From a virus, in the IMG/VR virus record IMGVR_UViG_3300042914_002157, positions 1 through 27,220 of that record: DNA of 27,220 nt; one strand, 5' to 3'. The notes below the pieces were generated by a model. That model had not been told where the DNA came from. It was given only the letters and a program-made list of their open reading frames with translations, and did no database searches. How positions within the stretch are numbered: position 1 is the stretch's first letter; the number at the start of each line of letters is the position of its first letter. The position numbers were made by a program, and so were the translations under genes. Of this stretch, positions 8,839-15,505 are shown in pieces.

Positions 8839-9701
8839 CCGAGAAGCAACTTGACATAATCAAACGGATTCAGACTCTTCAGGCTGAACTGGAAGAGGGC
8901 ATGAACTCTCGACTACCTGATATATTCAAAGGATTGTCCGATCAAGTTATTGAACTGACCAATGACCTGCCTTTAGACCCGAAGAAAAGGGCCGCAAACA
9001 TCAGGGCCATCATCGGACTGAAAACACAATTGACCAATGTCATTGTCACCAATCCCGAATATGTAAAAGAGGTTGGTCGGGTTCTGGATGGGTTCAAAGA
9101 CCTCAAGAAACTATCTGACCTTTACTTTAGTGAACTTATTGACGGGTTCAATGCGAAAGAATTGTTGTATCAGGAAATCCTAAAAGCCAATGTCGAGATC
9201 ACAAAAGATATGCTTCTTGGTTCAGGAATCAGGAACAACTTTGCAAATGCAATACAAGAGGTTTTGAAGGCCAATGCATCAGGAACTACTAACCGCACCT
9301 TGCTTCAGAAGACCCTTAAAGAGTTCATCACAGGCACGGATGCTGAAAAGGCATACCTGAACCGATACATTAAACAAACGGTCTCGGACAGTGTTATGAC
9401 ATTTTCAAGGGAGTATGACAACACCATCGCTGCTGATTTGAATTTACAGTTTTACTTCTATGCCGGAACATTGATTAAAGATTCCCGGCAATTTTGCAGA
9501 GCCAGAGCAGGACGGTATTTCAAGAAATCGGAGGTCGAAAATTGGGCTAACCTTGGGAATTGGGATGGGAGAAAAGAAAATACCACCAAAAGCACCATTT
9601 TTGCCTACTGCGGTGGATGGGGTTGCAGGCATCAACTGCACCCGATAACGAAGCTACAATATACCTTGGCCGAGAAAAGGGGATCAACCGGATTGAAGTG
9701 A
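8835..9701 (+). CDS. MuF-like minor head protein
   Basis: A 288-residue protein. The first 200 residues are almost entirely helical (leucine- and lysine-rich). The C-terminal part, about 205-280, shows the phage Mu gpF-like signature: F-Y-F-Y-A-G-T-L-I-K-D-S-R-Q-F-C-R-A-R-A-G-R-Y-F, then N-W-D-G-R, then G-G-W-G-C-R-H-Q. Mu F proteins are minor head components usually encoded directly after the portal. They act in capsid assembly or are packaged and injected, and in some phages the domain carries a fused toxin. No extra toxin domain is visible here. The ATG overlaps the portal stop. Its last 18 bases overlap the 3' end of the convergent methyltransferase gene. Confidence 0.85.
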   Translation: MTEKQLDIIKRIQTLQAELEEGMNSRLPDIFKGLSDQVIELTNDLPLDPKKRAANIRAIIGLKTQLTNVIVTNPEYVKEVGRVLDGFKDLKKLSDLYFSELIDGFNAKELLYQEILKANVEITKDMLLGSGIRNNFANAIQEVLKANASGTTNRTLLQKTLKEFITGTDAEKAYLNRYIKQTVSDSVMTFSREYDNTIAADLNLQFYFYAGTLIKDSRQFCRARAGRYFKKSEVENWANLGNWDGRKENTTKSTIFAYCGGWGCRHQLHPITKLQYTLAEKRGSTGLK

Positions 9702-10481
9702 TTCATATTCCGCAATTGATTTAAATATCTGAAACGCAACCTGAGGAACTATGGCGTTACCTGCCGCCTTTATGGATTCGTTTCGCCATTTAGAAAAGGT
9801 AATAGAGTCCAATCTGTTGGAAAGCCCATCATCCACAAAGGAAACTGAGGGTTCAATTGACCACGATAACCCAATCGATGAAGTTGTTCCGGCAATGATC
9901 CTGCGCTTCTGTTGTATCTCTTGAATAACATTGGTGAAGAAAGATTTACTCTTAATCCGTTCAGACCATCTGAAGCCGTTGGAGTAAGCAACCATGAAGC
10001 ACCGGGCACGGTGATGGCATCCACCGATCTCTGATGCTCTACACACTCTCCATTCACAATTGAACCCCATTCTTGCCAATTCACTGAGGATTGTTGCAAA
10101 ATCTCTTCCATTGTTGGTTCTGAGAATATTTTCAACATTTTCTGCGACAATAAATTTTGGTTTGACCTCTTCGATGGCTCTAACCATTTCTCTCCATAAT
10201 CCGGTTCTATTTCCTTCAAGTCCTTGCTGGCCTTTTCCATCTTGTTTTGCAATGGATGCATCTTGACAAGGGAATCCTCCTGTAAGAATGTCAATTGTGT
10301 TTTCATATTTTGTAAAATCTGTTTTTGTAATATCTCCAAAGCCTTCTGCTTCTGGAAAGTGATGCTTTAATACTTTCTGACCAAACTCATTCCACTCGCA
10401 CCAGGCAAGCGTTTCCCAACCCATCCACCGGGCAGCAAGGCTGAAACCGCCTATTCCTTCAAATAATCCTAAGTGCTTCAT
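9684..10481 (-). CDS. DNA cytosine-5 methyltransferase (Dcm type)
   Basis: A 265-residue protein that transfers a methyl group from S-adenosylmethionine to C5 of cytosine in DNA. The motifs appear in order. Motif I is LGLFEGIGGFSLA at about 4-16, motif IV is GGFPCQ at 68-73 with catalytic Cys72, motif VI is ENVENIL at 114-120, motif VIII is HHRARCF at 156-162, and motif X is AAGNAIVPQ at 239-247. The target-recognition region is short. The ATG at 10481 is preferred over one 36 bases upstream because motif I normally lies within a few residues of the start and a promoter-like site sits just before it. The gene stands alone on the minus strand between structural genes, with no restriction enzyme beside it, so it is probably a solitary phage methyltransferase for escaping host restriction. 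A second coding-like frame overlaps its 3' half. Confidence 0.93.
   Translation of the reverse strand: MKHLGLFEGIGGFSLAARWMGWETLAWCEWNEFGQKVLKHHFPEAEGFGDITKTDFTKYENTIDILTGGFPCQDASIAKQDGKGQQGLEGNRTGLWREMVRAIEEVKPKFIVAENVENILRTNNGRDFATILSELARMGFNCEWRVCRASEIGGCHHRARCFMVAYSNGFRWSERIKSKSFFTNVIQEIQQKRRIIAGTTSSIGLSWSIEPSVSFVDDGLSNRLDSITFSKWRNESIKAAGNAIVPQVAFQIFKSIAEYESLQSG
9770..9994 (-). other. Second coding-like frame overlapping the methyltransferase 3' half
   Basis: In the +1 frame relative to the methyltransferase, this segment reads W-L-L-T-P-T-A-S-D-G-L-N-G, later G-Q-L-N-P-Q-F and W-M-M-G-F-P-T-D-W-T, then a stop at 9770. I recognise this order (PTPTASD, LNP-F, EWMMGFP-WT) from the C-terminal region of many phage cytosine methyltransferases, where it directly follows motif VIII. 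A +1 slip just after the Cys-Phe of motif VIII (codon ending at 9996) would join the two smoothly. The main frame also encodes a sensible C-terminus with motif X. So this region carries either true dual coding, a programmed frameshift, or a relic of an ancestral form. No classical slippery site was identified. Confidence 0.5.
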
Positions 10482-10495
10482 CTTATTATTTGCAA

Positions 10496-10524
10496 CAAAA
10501 GTAATTAACTCAAACAATATTCAA
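10496..10524 (-). promoter_or_regulatory. Promoter of the methyltransferase gene
   Basis: On the minus strand TTG (10524-10522), an 18-base spacer and TACTTTTG (10503-10496) match the Bacteroidota consensus TTG-N17..23-TAnnTTTG exactly. The -7 element lies 14 bases before the ATG. A TTGCAACA motif (10490-10497) overlaps the -7 element. Confidence 0.6.
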
Positions 10525-10552
10525 TCGATTATTTTTACAAAAAAATAAAAGT

Positions 10553-11605
10553 ATGAATAGTTGTTTGGATGGATTCGTTGGTTTACGAGGTTGCTCAACC
10601 ACTGAACCAGAATCTGGTGTGTACATTAATCAGTATCCTGGTATGTCAACTGAACTGATTGACAAGGTTGCATCGAGCGATCAGGTGACCTTTTCACAGG
10701 TCTGGAAGGACATCCAACAAACGGCATATCTTGAACTGAAGACAAGTGTTCAGAAGGCTTTGAAGGACTTTGCAGGGGCTAGACTGGATCAAGTTCTATT
10801 TCAGACATCAAGACTATTCGTTCAACAATGGCAACAAATCAATCCCGTTCCTGAAGAAGCCATCTTCAAAGGTGTGTTCACATCAATCGCAGGATCAAAA
10901 TATGCCGGACTGAGAATCAAGAAAGCCTACATCTACAATTCCGGTGCAGTTGCCGTTGCTAATGTGCCAATCAAGATATTCCAATGTCAGGATGGTACGG
11001 TTCTTTGGGAAACAACCGTGACTGTTCAACCAGGGGCAAACACAATCAACATTGGTCAGACCTTCGGGTTGGTATTCGACAAGATCAACATCGCCATGTT
11101 GGTGGATTGCACCAACCTGCCAACGCTTACAGGTCAATTCATTGACAATGGATCATGGAACTGGCAAGGAATGGATGCTCAATGCGCCTCTCGTTACTAT
11201 TCTTGGCTGAACACATCCGGTTACAACATCTTCCCGGTGACCGCCCCTCTGAACTACGGTTTGGGTGAATTGTGGAACAATGACTTCAGCCAATCAGCTA
11301 TTTATTGGGATGCTGAACTGCTCTGCTCATTGGATTCATTCATCTGCGGACAAAGGGAGTTCCTTCTGGAATCATGGGGCAATTTACTGGCCGCACAGAC
11401 GCTCCGTTTCAAGTTAGGCTCTAATCGTGTCAATTACTTTACTCAATCCAACACAGAGCGCACAGAGCGTTCTCTGGTCACGTTTGAAGAGAAGTTCAAA
11501 GATGCCATTGATAATTGGGCTGAACAGTTGAACCTGGGTGCTGAAGGTTTGTGTTTTGACTGCGAAGATCAGGCGATGATTGCGACTACTGGAAGGAGGC
11601 CATAA
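10553..11605 (+). CDS. Phage structural protein of unknown family
   Basis: A 350-residue protein. The N-terminal part contains a short Cys-containing stretch (SCLDGFVGLRGC) and V-Y-I-N-Q-Y-P-G-M, then a helical region to about residue 100 (VWKDIQQTAYLELKTSVQKAL). From 115 to 200 it has a beta-sandwich-like segment (VANVPIKIFQC, VTVQPGANTINIG), and a Cys/Trp-rich C-terminal half. The composition fits a virion protein. It lies between the MuF/methyltransferase pair and the head-completion genes, so a head-tail connector or tail-sheath/needle-type component is possible, but I recognise no family. The ATG follows an A-rich leader. The stop converges with the glycosyltransferase operon end at 11608. 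Confidence 0.65.
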   Translation: MNSCLDGFVGLRGCSTTEPESGVYINQYPGMSTELIDKVASSDQVTFSQVWKDIQQTAYLELKTSVQKALKDFAGARLDQVLFQTSRLFVQQWQQINPVPEEAIFKGVFTSIAGSKYAGLRIKKAYIYNSGAVAVANVPIKIFQCQDGTVLWETTVTVQPGANTINIGQTFGLVFDKINIAMLVDCTNLPTLTGQFIDNGSWNWQGMDAQCASRYYSWLNTSGYNIFPVTAPLNYGLGELWNNDFSQSAIYWDAELLCSLDSFICGQREFLLESWGNLLAAQTLRFKLGSNRVNYFTQSNTERTERSLVTFEEKFKDAIDNWAEQLNLGAEGLCFDCEDQAMIATTGRRP

Positions 11606-11607
11606 AA

Positions 11608-12225
11608 TCAGATTGAAACTACAATATGCCGGACCAAATTAATGGTCCGGTCTGAAATTAGTTGATATTCCAAAGTATTCAATCCATCATTTGCATTAAT
11701 TGGATTGTGGAACTTTTCAACATTTTGAAAATAAGTAGTATCGTTTTTTTGATGAGGATGTTTTAAAGAAAGGAATCTGCAATTCCTTCTTTTTATTTTT
11801 AAACCCACAGTTTCAATTCTTCTCCTCAACTCATCATCTTCTGCACCCCATCCCCAAAAATCATTTGGGAAACCATTTGCCTGAATAAAATGATCATGAG
11901 CCAATATAGTCACGCCTCCAAAATACTCTGCATAAGGCATCTTATAATTGAACTGTTGAACCTTTGTAGCGATATGAACCGGACAACTGAAATCCGGTTT
12001 ATAATCGGCTAAAACCGGAATCATATCAACATCATGAAAAATGAAATAATCGTATTCAGTTGACTGATGAAATCCAATATTCAACAGTTTGCCACGATTA
12101 AATGGCTTTCCATTTTCCTGCTCAACAATAATGATTTGTTTACCGTTTTGGGATTTCAGAAATGCAGATAGATGGGCCTGCCTGTCTCGATATGGCACGA
12201 CTATAATTCCTTGTTTTTCTTCCAT
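11608..12225 (-). CDS. GT7-type glycosyltransferase (beta-1,4-galactosyltransferase-like)
   Basis: A 205-residue GT-A fold enzyme with the hallmarks of family GT7. FNRGKLLNIGF lies at about 42-52. The metal-binding FHDVDM at 63-68 contains D-V-D. FGGV is at 102-105, and GFPNDFWGWGAEDDELRRR spans about 118-136, where the WGWGxEDDD-type loop binds the acceptor and contributes catalytic Glu/Asp. Such enzymes transfer Gal, GalNAc or a related sugar from a UDP-sugar. No signal peptide or membrane segment is present, so it is probably cytoplasmic. It is the last gene of the minus-strand operon and overlaps the upstream glycosyltransferase gene by 25 bases. The 3' end contains a 7-bp GC-rich hairpin without a T run (11629-11650). 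Function in host-surface modification or virion glycosylation is inferred. Confidence 0.87.
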   Translation of the reverse strand: MEEKQGIIVVPYRDRQAHLSAFLKSQNGKQIIIVEQENGKPFNRGKLLNIGFHQSTEYDYFIFHDVDMIPVLADYKPDFSCPVHIATKVQQFNYKMPYAEYFGGVTILAHDHFIQANGFPNDFWGWGAEDDELRRRIETVGLKIKRRNCRFLSLKHPHQKNDTTYFQNVEKFHNPINANDGLNTLEYQLISDRTINLVRHIVVSI

Positions 12226-12806
12226 AATTCTAACGATTCCTGAAATCGGGTTTCAATTCTAGGTTGATGTTCAGCATCCCGTGAATACCAGGTATGAATC
12301 ATTGAGTTTGCCAGAATAGTTGAAATTCCATCTGAATGGGTTTCACCTTTTAAATCTAACCTGCCATATTCAAATAACTTTTCAAATAGTTTTTCAAATG
12401 GTTCTTTTTCAAATGAATTCAATTCATTCATAGAAATTTGATTAACAATTCTCCGACATTCTTTGACTTTGAAAACATTAAAAAACGGATTAGTCTGATT
12501 GTAATTGCCAAACCGATGAGGTGAGTTTTCGAAATTGTCTGGCATTCCGGCAAATACCATTGTTGATTCATCGAGTTGAGAAACTATTTGATTCACTATT
12601 GACCAATCATAGATGAAGCAATCAATATCTACATTCACAATATAATCATCATCTGAACTAAGAATGTCCAGAAGGTAGTACAACGCCCCTCGCCATGAGT
12701 CATAACCCCAAACCCTTGCACATTCAATTTCATCAGGAATAAATGTCTTCATTTTATCCCAAGTATCACCTTCCCTTGATCGGGAGTAAACTTTAATTTT
12801 TTTCAT
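12201..12806 (-). CDS. Putative GT-A glycosyltransferase
   Basis: A 201-residue protein. Y-I-V-N-V-D-I-D-C-F-I-Y at about 55-66 contains a D-x-D motif (Asp60, Asp62) at the end of a hydrophobic strand, as in GT-A glycosyltransferases that bind a nucleotide-sugar through a divalent metal. A second acidic/aromatic region, F-A-G-M-P-D-N-F, follows at about 110. The C-terminal half is helical, with a Phe/Glu/Lys repeat (FEKEPFEKLFEKLFEYG). It has no membrane segment. It overlaps its neighbours on both sides (4 and 25 bases), consistent with one polycistronic unit. The sugar and acceptor cannot be told. It could be a distant GT7 or GT2 relative. Confidence 0.6.
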   Translation of the reverse strand: MKKIKVYSRSREGDTWDKMKTFIPDEIECARVWGYDSWRGALYYLLDILSSDDDYIVNVDIDCFIYDWSIVNQIVSQLDESTMVFAGMPDNFENSPHRFGNYNQTNPFFNVFKVKECRRIVNQISMNELNSFEKEPFEKLFEKLFEYGRLDLKGETHSDGISTILANSMIHTWYSRDAEHQPRIETRFQESLELWKKNKEL

Positions 12807-13102
12807 TTGTTCTTCAAAATTCGTTGTTCAAAAAAATCTCTATGTTGTGGAAAATTAGCGGTAAACATCCTTGAATACATGGATGAATAGTTGTTGTTGA
12901 TCTTGAAGTCTTTTCCTCCCCTAATAACAGTATTGAACCGGATTGAATGAAGGATGGCATCCGCACTAAAATGATTCCTACCGACCCGAATCAACGCAAA
13001 GGTAGCATCTTTGAACTGCTGCCAGACTTCCGGATTCTTTGCGTGATACTTTTCGAATTTGACCTGTTTAGGGTCAACGGTAAATAGGTTTAATTGGCTC
13101 AT
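12803..13102 (-). CDS. Conserved small phage protein of unknown function
   Basis: A 99-residue protein with a pattern I recognise from many phages: N-P-E-V-W-Q-Q-F near residue 23, a basic helix, then A-I-L-H-S-I-R-F-N-T, then F-K-I-N-N-N-Y-S-S-M-Y-S-R-M-F, and finally F-F-E-Q-R. It has no membrane segment or enzyme motif. The function of this family is unknown to me. It may be nucleic-acid binding given its basic and aromatic content, but that is a guess. It overlaps the genes on both sides by four bases and so is translationally coupled in the glycosyltransferase operon, although it may not share their function. Confidence 0.65.
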   Translation of the reverse strand: MSQLNLFTVDPKQVKFEKYHAKNPEVWQQFKDATFALIRVGRNHFSADAILHSIRFNTVIRGGKDFKINNNYSSMYSRMFTANFPQHRDFFEQRILKNK

Positions 13103-13797
13103 CCGTGAACGTGTCTACCATTTCCACCAATATGCACTACATAGCCTTCCAATAGTGTTGCGGCCCTGTATCCATGCCGGAAGTATTGCTTGCCGACTAA
13201 TTGTTCAGCTTGCCAAGGATTAGATGGCGACCAATGGATGTCAGCATACATCGCTCTCGGAAAGAGTTTCTGGTAATCTGCCAACCTGCGAAGACCAGGA
13301 TTGAAGCTGAAGCCATGCCATACACCTCTAAACCCCGTCTTCATTAATTGATATTTGATACCAGATTCAAGAGTGATTACCTGCCCGATTGCCGGATGTT
13401 GATTCCTGTCATTTGGATGACGAATCCAGACCTGACAGGTCATTGGCTTTTCTTCCAAAATCGCAAGTGACTTCTGAATGAATCCGGTTCGTGTGAACTC
13501 CCAATCGTCTTCCAAATGAAATATGTAAGGAGTTGTGACTTGTTCATACATAATGTCAATTGCCTTAATCTGCCCGACCTTTCCGGTATAGATTTCAAAC
13601 GGCCATTGACCGTTTATAGACTTGCTGACAAGGTCATGCAGGATGGTCTTATGTTGATCCGTCAAATTTTGATCTTCGTAAATCAAAAACTTTTCGGGCT
13701 TTGGCCCATCCCAAAATTGAACCAGACTTTTGATGGTTGTTTCCAACAAATCCCACCGACCGCAGGATGTAAGGCATACTGTTATTTGATTTTCCAC
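13099..13797 (-). CDS. GT2-type glycosyltransferase
   Basis: A 232-residue GT-A enzyme. The N-terminus V-C-L-T-S-C-G-R-W-D-L-L-E-T-T-I starts the nucleotide-binding Rossmann-like half, as in family GT2. The metal-binding acidic motif is H-L-E-D-D-W-E-F at about 94-101. The C-terminal half contains F-R-G-V-W-H-G-F-S-F-N-P-G, typical of the acceptor side, and ends in the unusual His/Gly tail G-G-N-G-R-H-V-H-G. No transmembrane helix is seen, unlike GT2 enzymes that work on polyprenyl phosphate at the membrane. It could act on a protein, DNA base or soluble glycan acceptor. It overlaps the small downstream gene by four bases and the upstream 67-residue gene by 16. Confidence 0.78.
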   Translation of the reverse strand: MENQITVCLTSCGRWDLLETTIKSLVQFWDGPKPEKFLIYEDQNLTDQHKTILHDLVSKSINGQWPFEIYTGKVGQIKAIDIMYEQVTTPYIFHLEDDWEFTRTGFIQKSLAILEEKPMTCQVWIRHPNDRNQHPAIGQVITLESGIKYQLMKTGFRGVWHGFSFNPGLRRLADYQKLFPRAMYADIHWSPSNPWQAEQLVGKQYFRHGYRAATLLEGYVVHIGGNGRHVHG

Positions 13798-13985
13798 TTG
13801 CTTAAATTACTGATGTGTGTAAAAATTGAATCCTTGTAATCCCCAAATCGACAAACATTTGCCGTTCCTTCATTATCAATCGACAGAACGACAACCTGAC
13901 TATCTGGGCTAATGATCCGGCCCTTTTCGCCTCGAAGTAATCCTTTGGGGTAGTAAACACCATATTGATTAATTGGTGATTCCAT
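13782..13985 (-). CDS. Small hypothetical protein in the glycosyltransferase operon
   Basis: A 67-residue protein. It begins M-E-S-P-I-N-Q-Y-G-V-Y-Y, has a Gly/Arg turn, and then an S-Q-V-V-V-L-S-I-D strand pattern ending in a basic tail. It looks like a small beta-barrel (SH3-like) protein, but no family is recognised. Its start overlaps the 48-residue membrane peptide gene by 17 bases and its stop overlaps the GT2 gene start by 16, which supports it as a real coupled gene. A longer alternative frame over the same bases (13802-14056) does not fit the overlap pattern and was dropped. Confidence 0.55.
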   Translation of the reverse strand: MESPINQYGVYYPKGLLRGEKGRIISPDSQVVVLSIDNEGTANVCRFGDYKDSIFTHISNLSKWKIK

Positions 13986-14115
13986 AGTGACGCAGGATTT
14001 GAGGGGCTATAAAGTAAATCATGAATATAATCACACAGATGGTGATCATCAACCAACTGAAGAGTCCCAGATAGGACTCTTTCAGTTCGTTACGGGTTTC
14101 TCGGTTAGGAAGCAT
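13969..14115 (-). CDS. Single-pass membrane peptide (48 residues)
   Basis: A 48-residue ORF. A charged N-terminus (M-L-P-N-R-E-T-R-N-E-L-K-E-S) is followed by one hydrophobic helix at about residues 18-38 (SWLMITICVIIFMIYFIAP) and a short basic tail. It overlaps the upstream gene stop by 11 bases and the downstream gene start by 17, exactly as the rest of the operon is built. With a cytoplasmic glycosyltransferase cluster downstream, it could be a small membrane anchor or flippase accessory, or an unrelated holin-like peptide. No homology can be claimed. Confidence 0.55.
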   Translation of the reverse strand: MLPNRETRNELKESYLGLFSWLMITICVIIFMIYFIAPQILRHYGITN

Positions 14116-14443
14116 CTGAAACGATTAGATACTTATCATCTAAAATAGTCATGTTCGTACCTGCTGCCAATATTAGCATTTGATCTTTCAATGCATCCCT
14201 TTGCAGTTGACCTGCCTCAACCGATGTGTGGTGATGTGCCCAAAAATCACAATTCTTAAATGACCCCTGAACCGAGAGCATTGAACTAGTTTCTTTGATG
14301 CTGAGGTGTAATCTGCCGCCCCACAACTTGACCAATTCGGCAATGTCAGCCAATGAACCAGTTACTGATACAGACGTTCTCTTCGGCCCTTCTGCCAAAA
14401 GAGTTATGGCCGTGATGTGATAAATAGATGAATTTGTTTCCAT
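14105..14443 (-). CDS. Hypothetical protein, first gene of the glycosyltransferase operon
   Basis: A 112-residue protein with alternating beta strands and short helices: I-Y-H-I-T-A-I-T-L-L, V-S-V-T-G-S-L, A-E-L-V-K-L-W-G-G-R. It has a His-rich centre (FWAHHHTSVEAG) that could bind metal. No family is recognised. It begins 26 bases downstream of a good minus-strand promoter, making it the leader gene of the seven-gene operon that ends at 11608. It overlaps the membrane-peptide gene by 11 bases. The ATG is preceded by an A-rich stretch typical of Bacteroidota translation starts. Confidence 0.6.
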   Translation of the reverse strand: METNSSIYHITAITLLAEGPKRTSVSVTGSLADIAELVKLWGGRLHLSIKETSSMLSVQGSFKNCDFWAHHHTSVEAGQLQRDALKDQMLILAAGTNMTILDDKYLIVSDAS

Positions 14444-14468
14444 TTTTGTTTTATTTTGTTTTGTCCGT

Positions 14469-14500
14469 CAAATATAATGGAATCACTTTCAAATTTGCAA
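14469..14500 (-). promoter_or_regulatory. Promoter of the glycosyltransferase operon
   Basis: On the minus strand TTG (14500-14498), a 21-base spacer and TATATTTG (14476-14469) match the Bacteroidota promoter consensus. The -33 TTG is part of a TGTTGCAA motif (14502-14495). The overlapping + strand has CAAATTTG at 14490-14497, a one-sided -7-like match that may serve the divergent gene at 14517. Confidence 0.6.
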
Positions 14501-14516
14501 CAAATAATTTTAAGAA

Positions 14517-14981
14517 ATGCCAAAATATAATTCTCTCCAAGCGTTTGCGGCTCAACAACTGGCTAATTTCCAGAATGCTACGGATGCCAATAAAGTTTTG
14601 CGGCAGGCTGTGATTGTGGTTGTTCCAGAGATGAAACGCAGGATTCAGAATGACGGTAAAAACACGGCAGATGTGAAAATGCGGACTAAGTCATCAAAAA
14701 AATACGGTGCTTATTCAAGGGCTTATGGACGATTCAGGAACAAGAAAGGATTCCAGACCGCCATCATTGACCTGACTTTATCGGGTGCAATGATGAACTC
14801 ATTGAAGGCAGGGCCGACCGGACCGAATAGTTACGGCATTGGATTTCTTGGACCGGATGAATTCAAGAAGGCAGAATGGAATGAAGGGCGATTCGGAACT
14901 ATCTTTGATCCTTCAAAATATGAACTACAAGTCAGTCTTGATGTAATAAATCGGCAGGCTCAAAAACTCCTTTCAAAATGA
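14517..14981 (+). CDS. HK97 gp10-like / virion morphogenesis protein
   Basis: A 154-residue protein. The N-terminus is helical and basic; the middle has a polar, Lys-rich region. The C-terminal part holds the pattern L-T-L-S-G-A-M-M-N-S-L-K-A, then G-I-G-F-L-G-P-D-E-F-K-K-A-E-W-N-E-G-R-F-G. This is the layout of head-tail joining or tail-completion proteins (HK97 gp10-like), where a G-x-M-x-x-S turn is followed by a beta strand and a helix with the E-x-x-E-G-R-x-G pattern. Position fits: it starts the block leading to the scaffold and capsid genes. The start follows TTTGCAACAAAT. The stop overlaps the next gene (ATGA). Confidence 0.7.
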   Translation: MPKYNSLQAFAAQQLANFQNATDANKVLRQAVIVVVPEMKRRIQNDGKNTADVKMRTKSSKKYGAYSRAYGRFRNKKGFQTAIIDLTLSGAMMNSLKAGPTGPNSYGIGFLGPDEFKKAEWNEGRFGTIFDPSKYELQVSLDVINRQAQKLLSK

Positions 14982-15448
14982 CAACAGCTACCAACGACCT
15001 TTCTAAACTCTGCGATAAAATAAGCCTGAAATTCGGTATCAACTGCCTGAACTATGGAGAAGCTCACGAAGTCATCTTAGAGAATGAAGGTGCTAATTAT
15101 GCCAGTATTGAACAGGCCGTCCCTTGTGCCGTCAATGACAACTATGATCTGGTCTTGTTCATCGTTCGAACCGGATCAAGCCCAAAGGATCAGGTCAAAG
15201 GTGGCTACCGGAATAAGTTATCGAGAGAAGTCACGTTCAAACTGATTGGGAATTCAAAGAATGCTGATGCGGAATTCAACCTGACTGCAATCATCAACTC
15301 AATACCTGGATTAAATTACACCGGGACGGACAACGCTGCAAAATCAATTGCTCAGACCTATTTTGGGACTGAAGAGCATAACTTCGAAACGTACTTTTTC
15401 AGCATTGACTTCACGAACGTAGAAACGATTGTCTGCGAAAGGTGCTAA
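14978..15448 (+). CDS. Probable head-tail / tail-terminator protein
   Basis: A 156-residue protein overlapping the upstream gene (ATGA). It is a mixed alpha/beta protein with several Val/Ile strands, and T-F-K-L-I-G-N-S near residue 88 and S-I-D-F-T-N-V-E-T near the C-terminus. It ends in C-E-R-C. The size and the position directly after a gp10-like gene are those of the tail-terminator or neck protein that caps the tail before head attachment. I recognise no specific sequence signature, so the call rests on position and size. Trailing Cys residues could pair or bind metal. Confidence 0.5.
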   Translation: MTTATNDLSKLCDKISLKFGINCLNYGEAHEVILENEGANYASIEQAVPCAVNDNYDLVLFIVRTGSSPKDQVKGGYRNKLSREVTFKLIGNSKNADAEFNLTAIINSIPGLNYTGTDNAAKSIAQTYFGTEEHNFETYFFSIDFTNVETIVCERC

Positions 15449-15468
15449 CCTTTCTCGATTGCAACGTA

Positions 15469-15500
15469 TTTGAATAATCAAATATTCAAATGTAAATTTG
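15469..15500 (+). promoter_or_regulatory. Promoter and operator-like inverted repeat for the GT25 gene
   Basis: TTTG (15469-15472), a 20-base spacer and TAAATTTG (15493-15500) fit the Bacteroidota consensus. A perfect 8-bp inverted repeat, TTTGAATA (15469-15476) and TATTCAAA (15483-15490) with a 6-base spacer, starts on the -33 element and ends two bases before the -7, an ideal place for a repressor. The -7 element ends five bases before the ATG, so the transcript could be leaderless. Confidence 0.55.
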
Positions 15501-15505
15501 CAAAC

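Noticed and set aside
9995-10339. N-terminal part of the +1 frame in the methyltransferase gene
   Set aside because: This part has no recognisable motif and low-complexity Lys/Gln content, so only the last part (9770-9994) is reported.
11629-11650. GC-rich hairpin CCGGACC/GGTCCGG near the end of the glycosyltransferase operon
   Set aside because: It lies inside the 3' coding end of the GT7 gene and has no T run on either strand, so it is not called a terminator.
13802-14056. 84-codon alternative minus-strand frame
   Set aside because: It overlaps three better-supported coupled genes in other frames and shows no sensible protein features.
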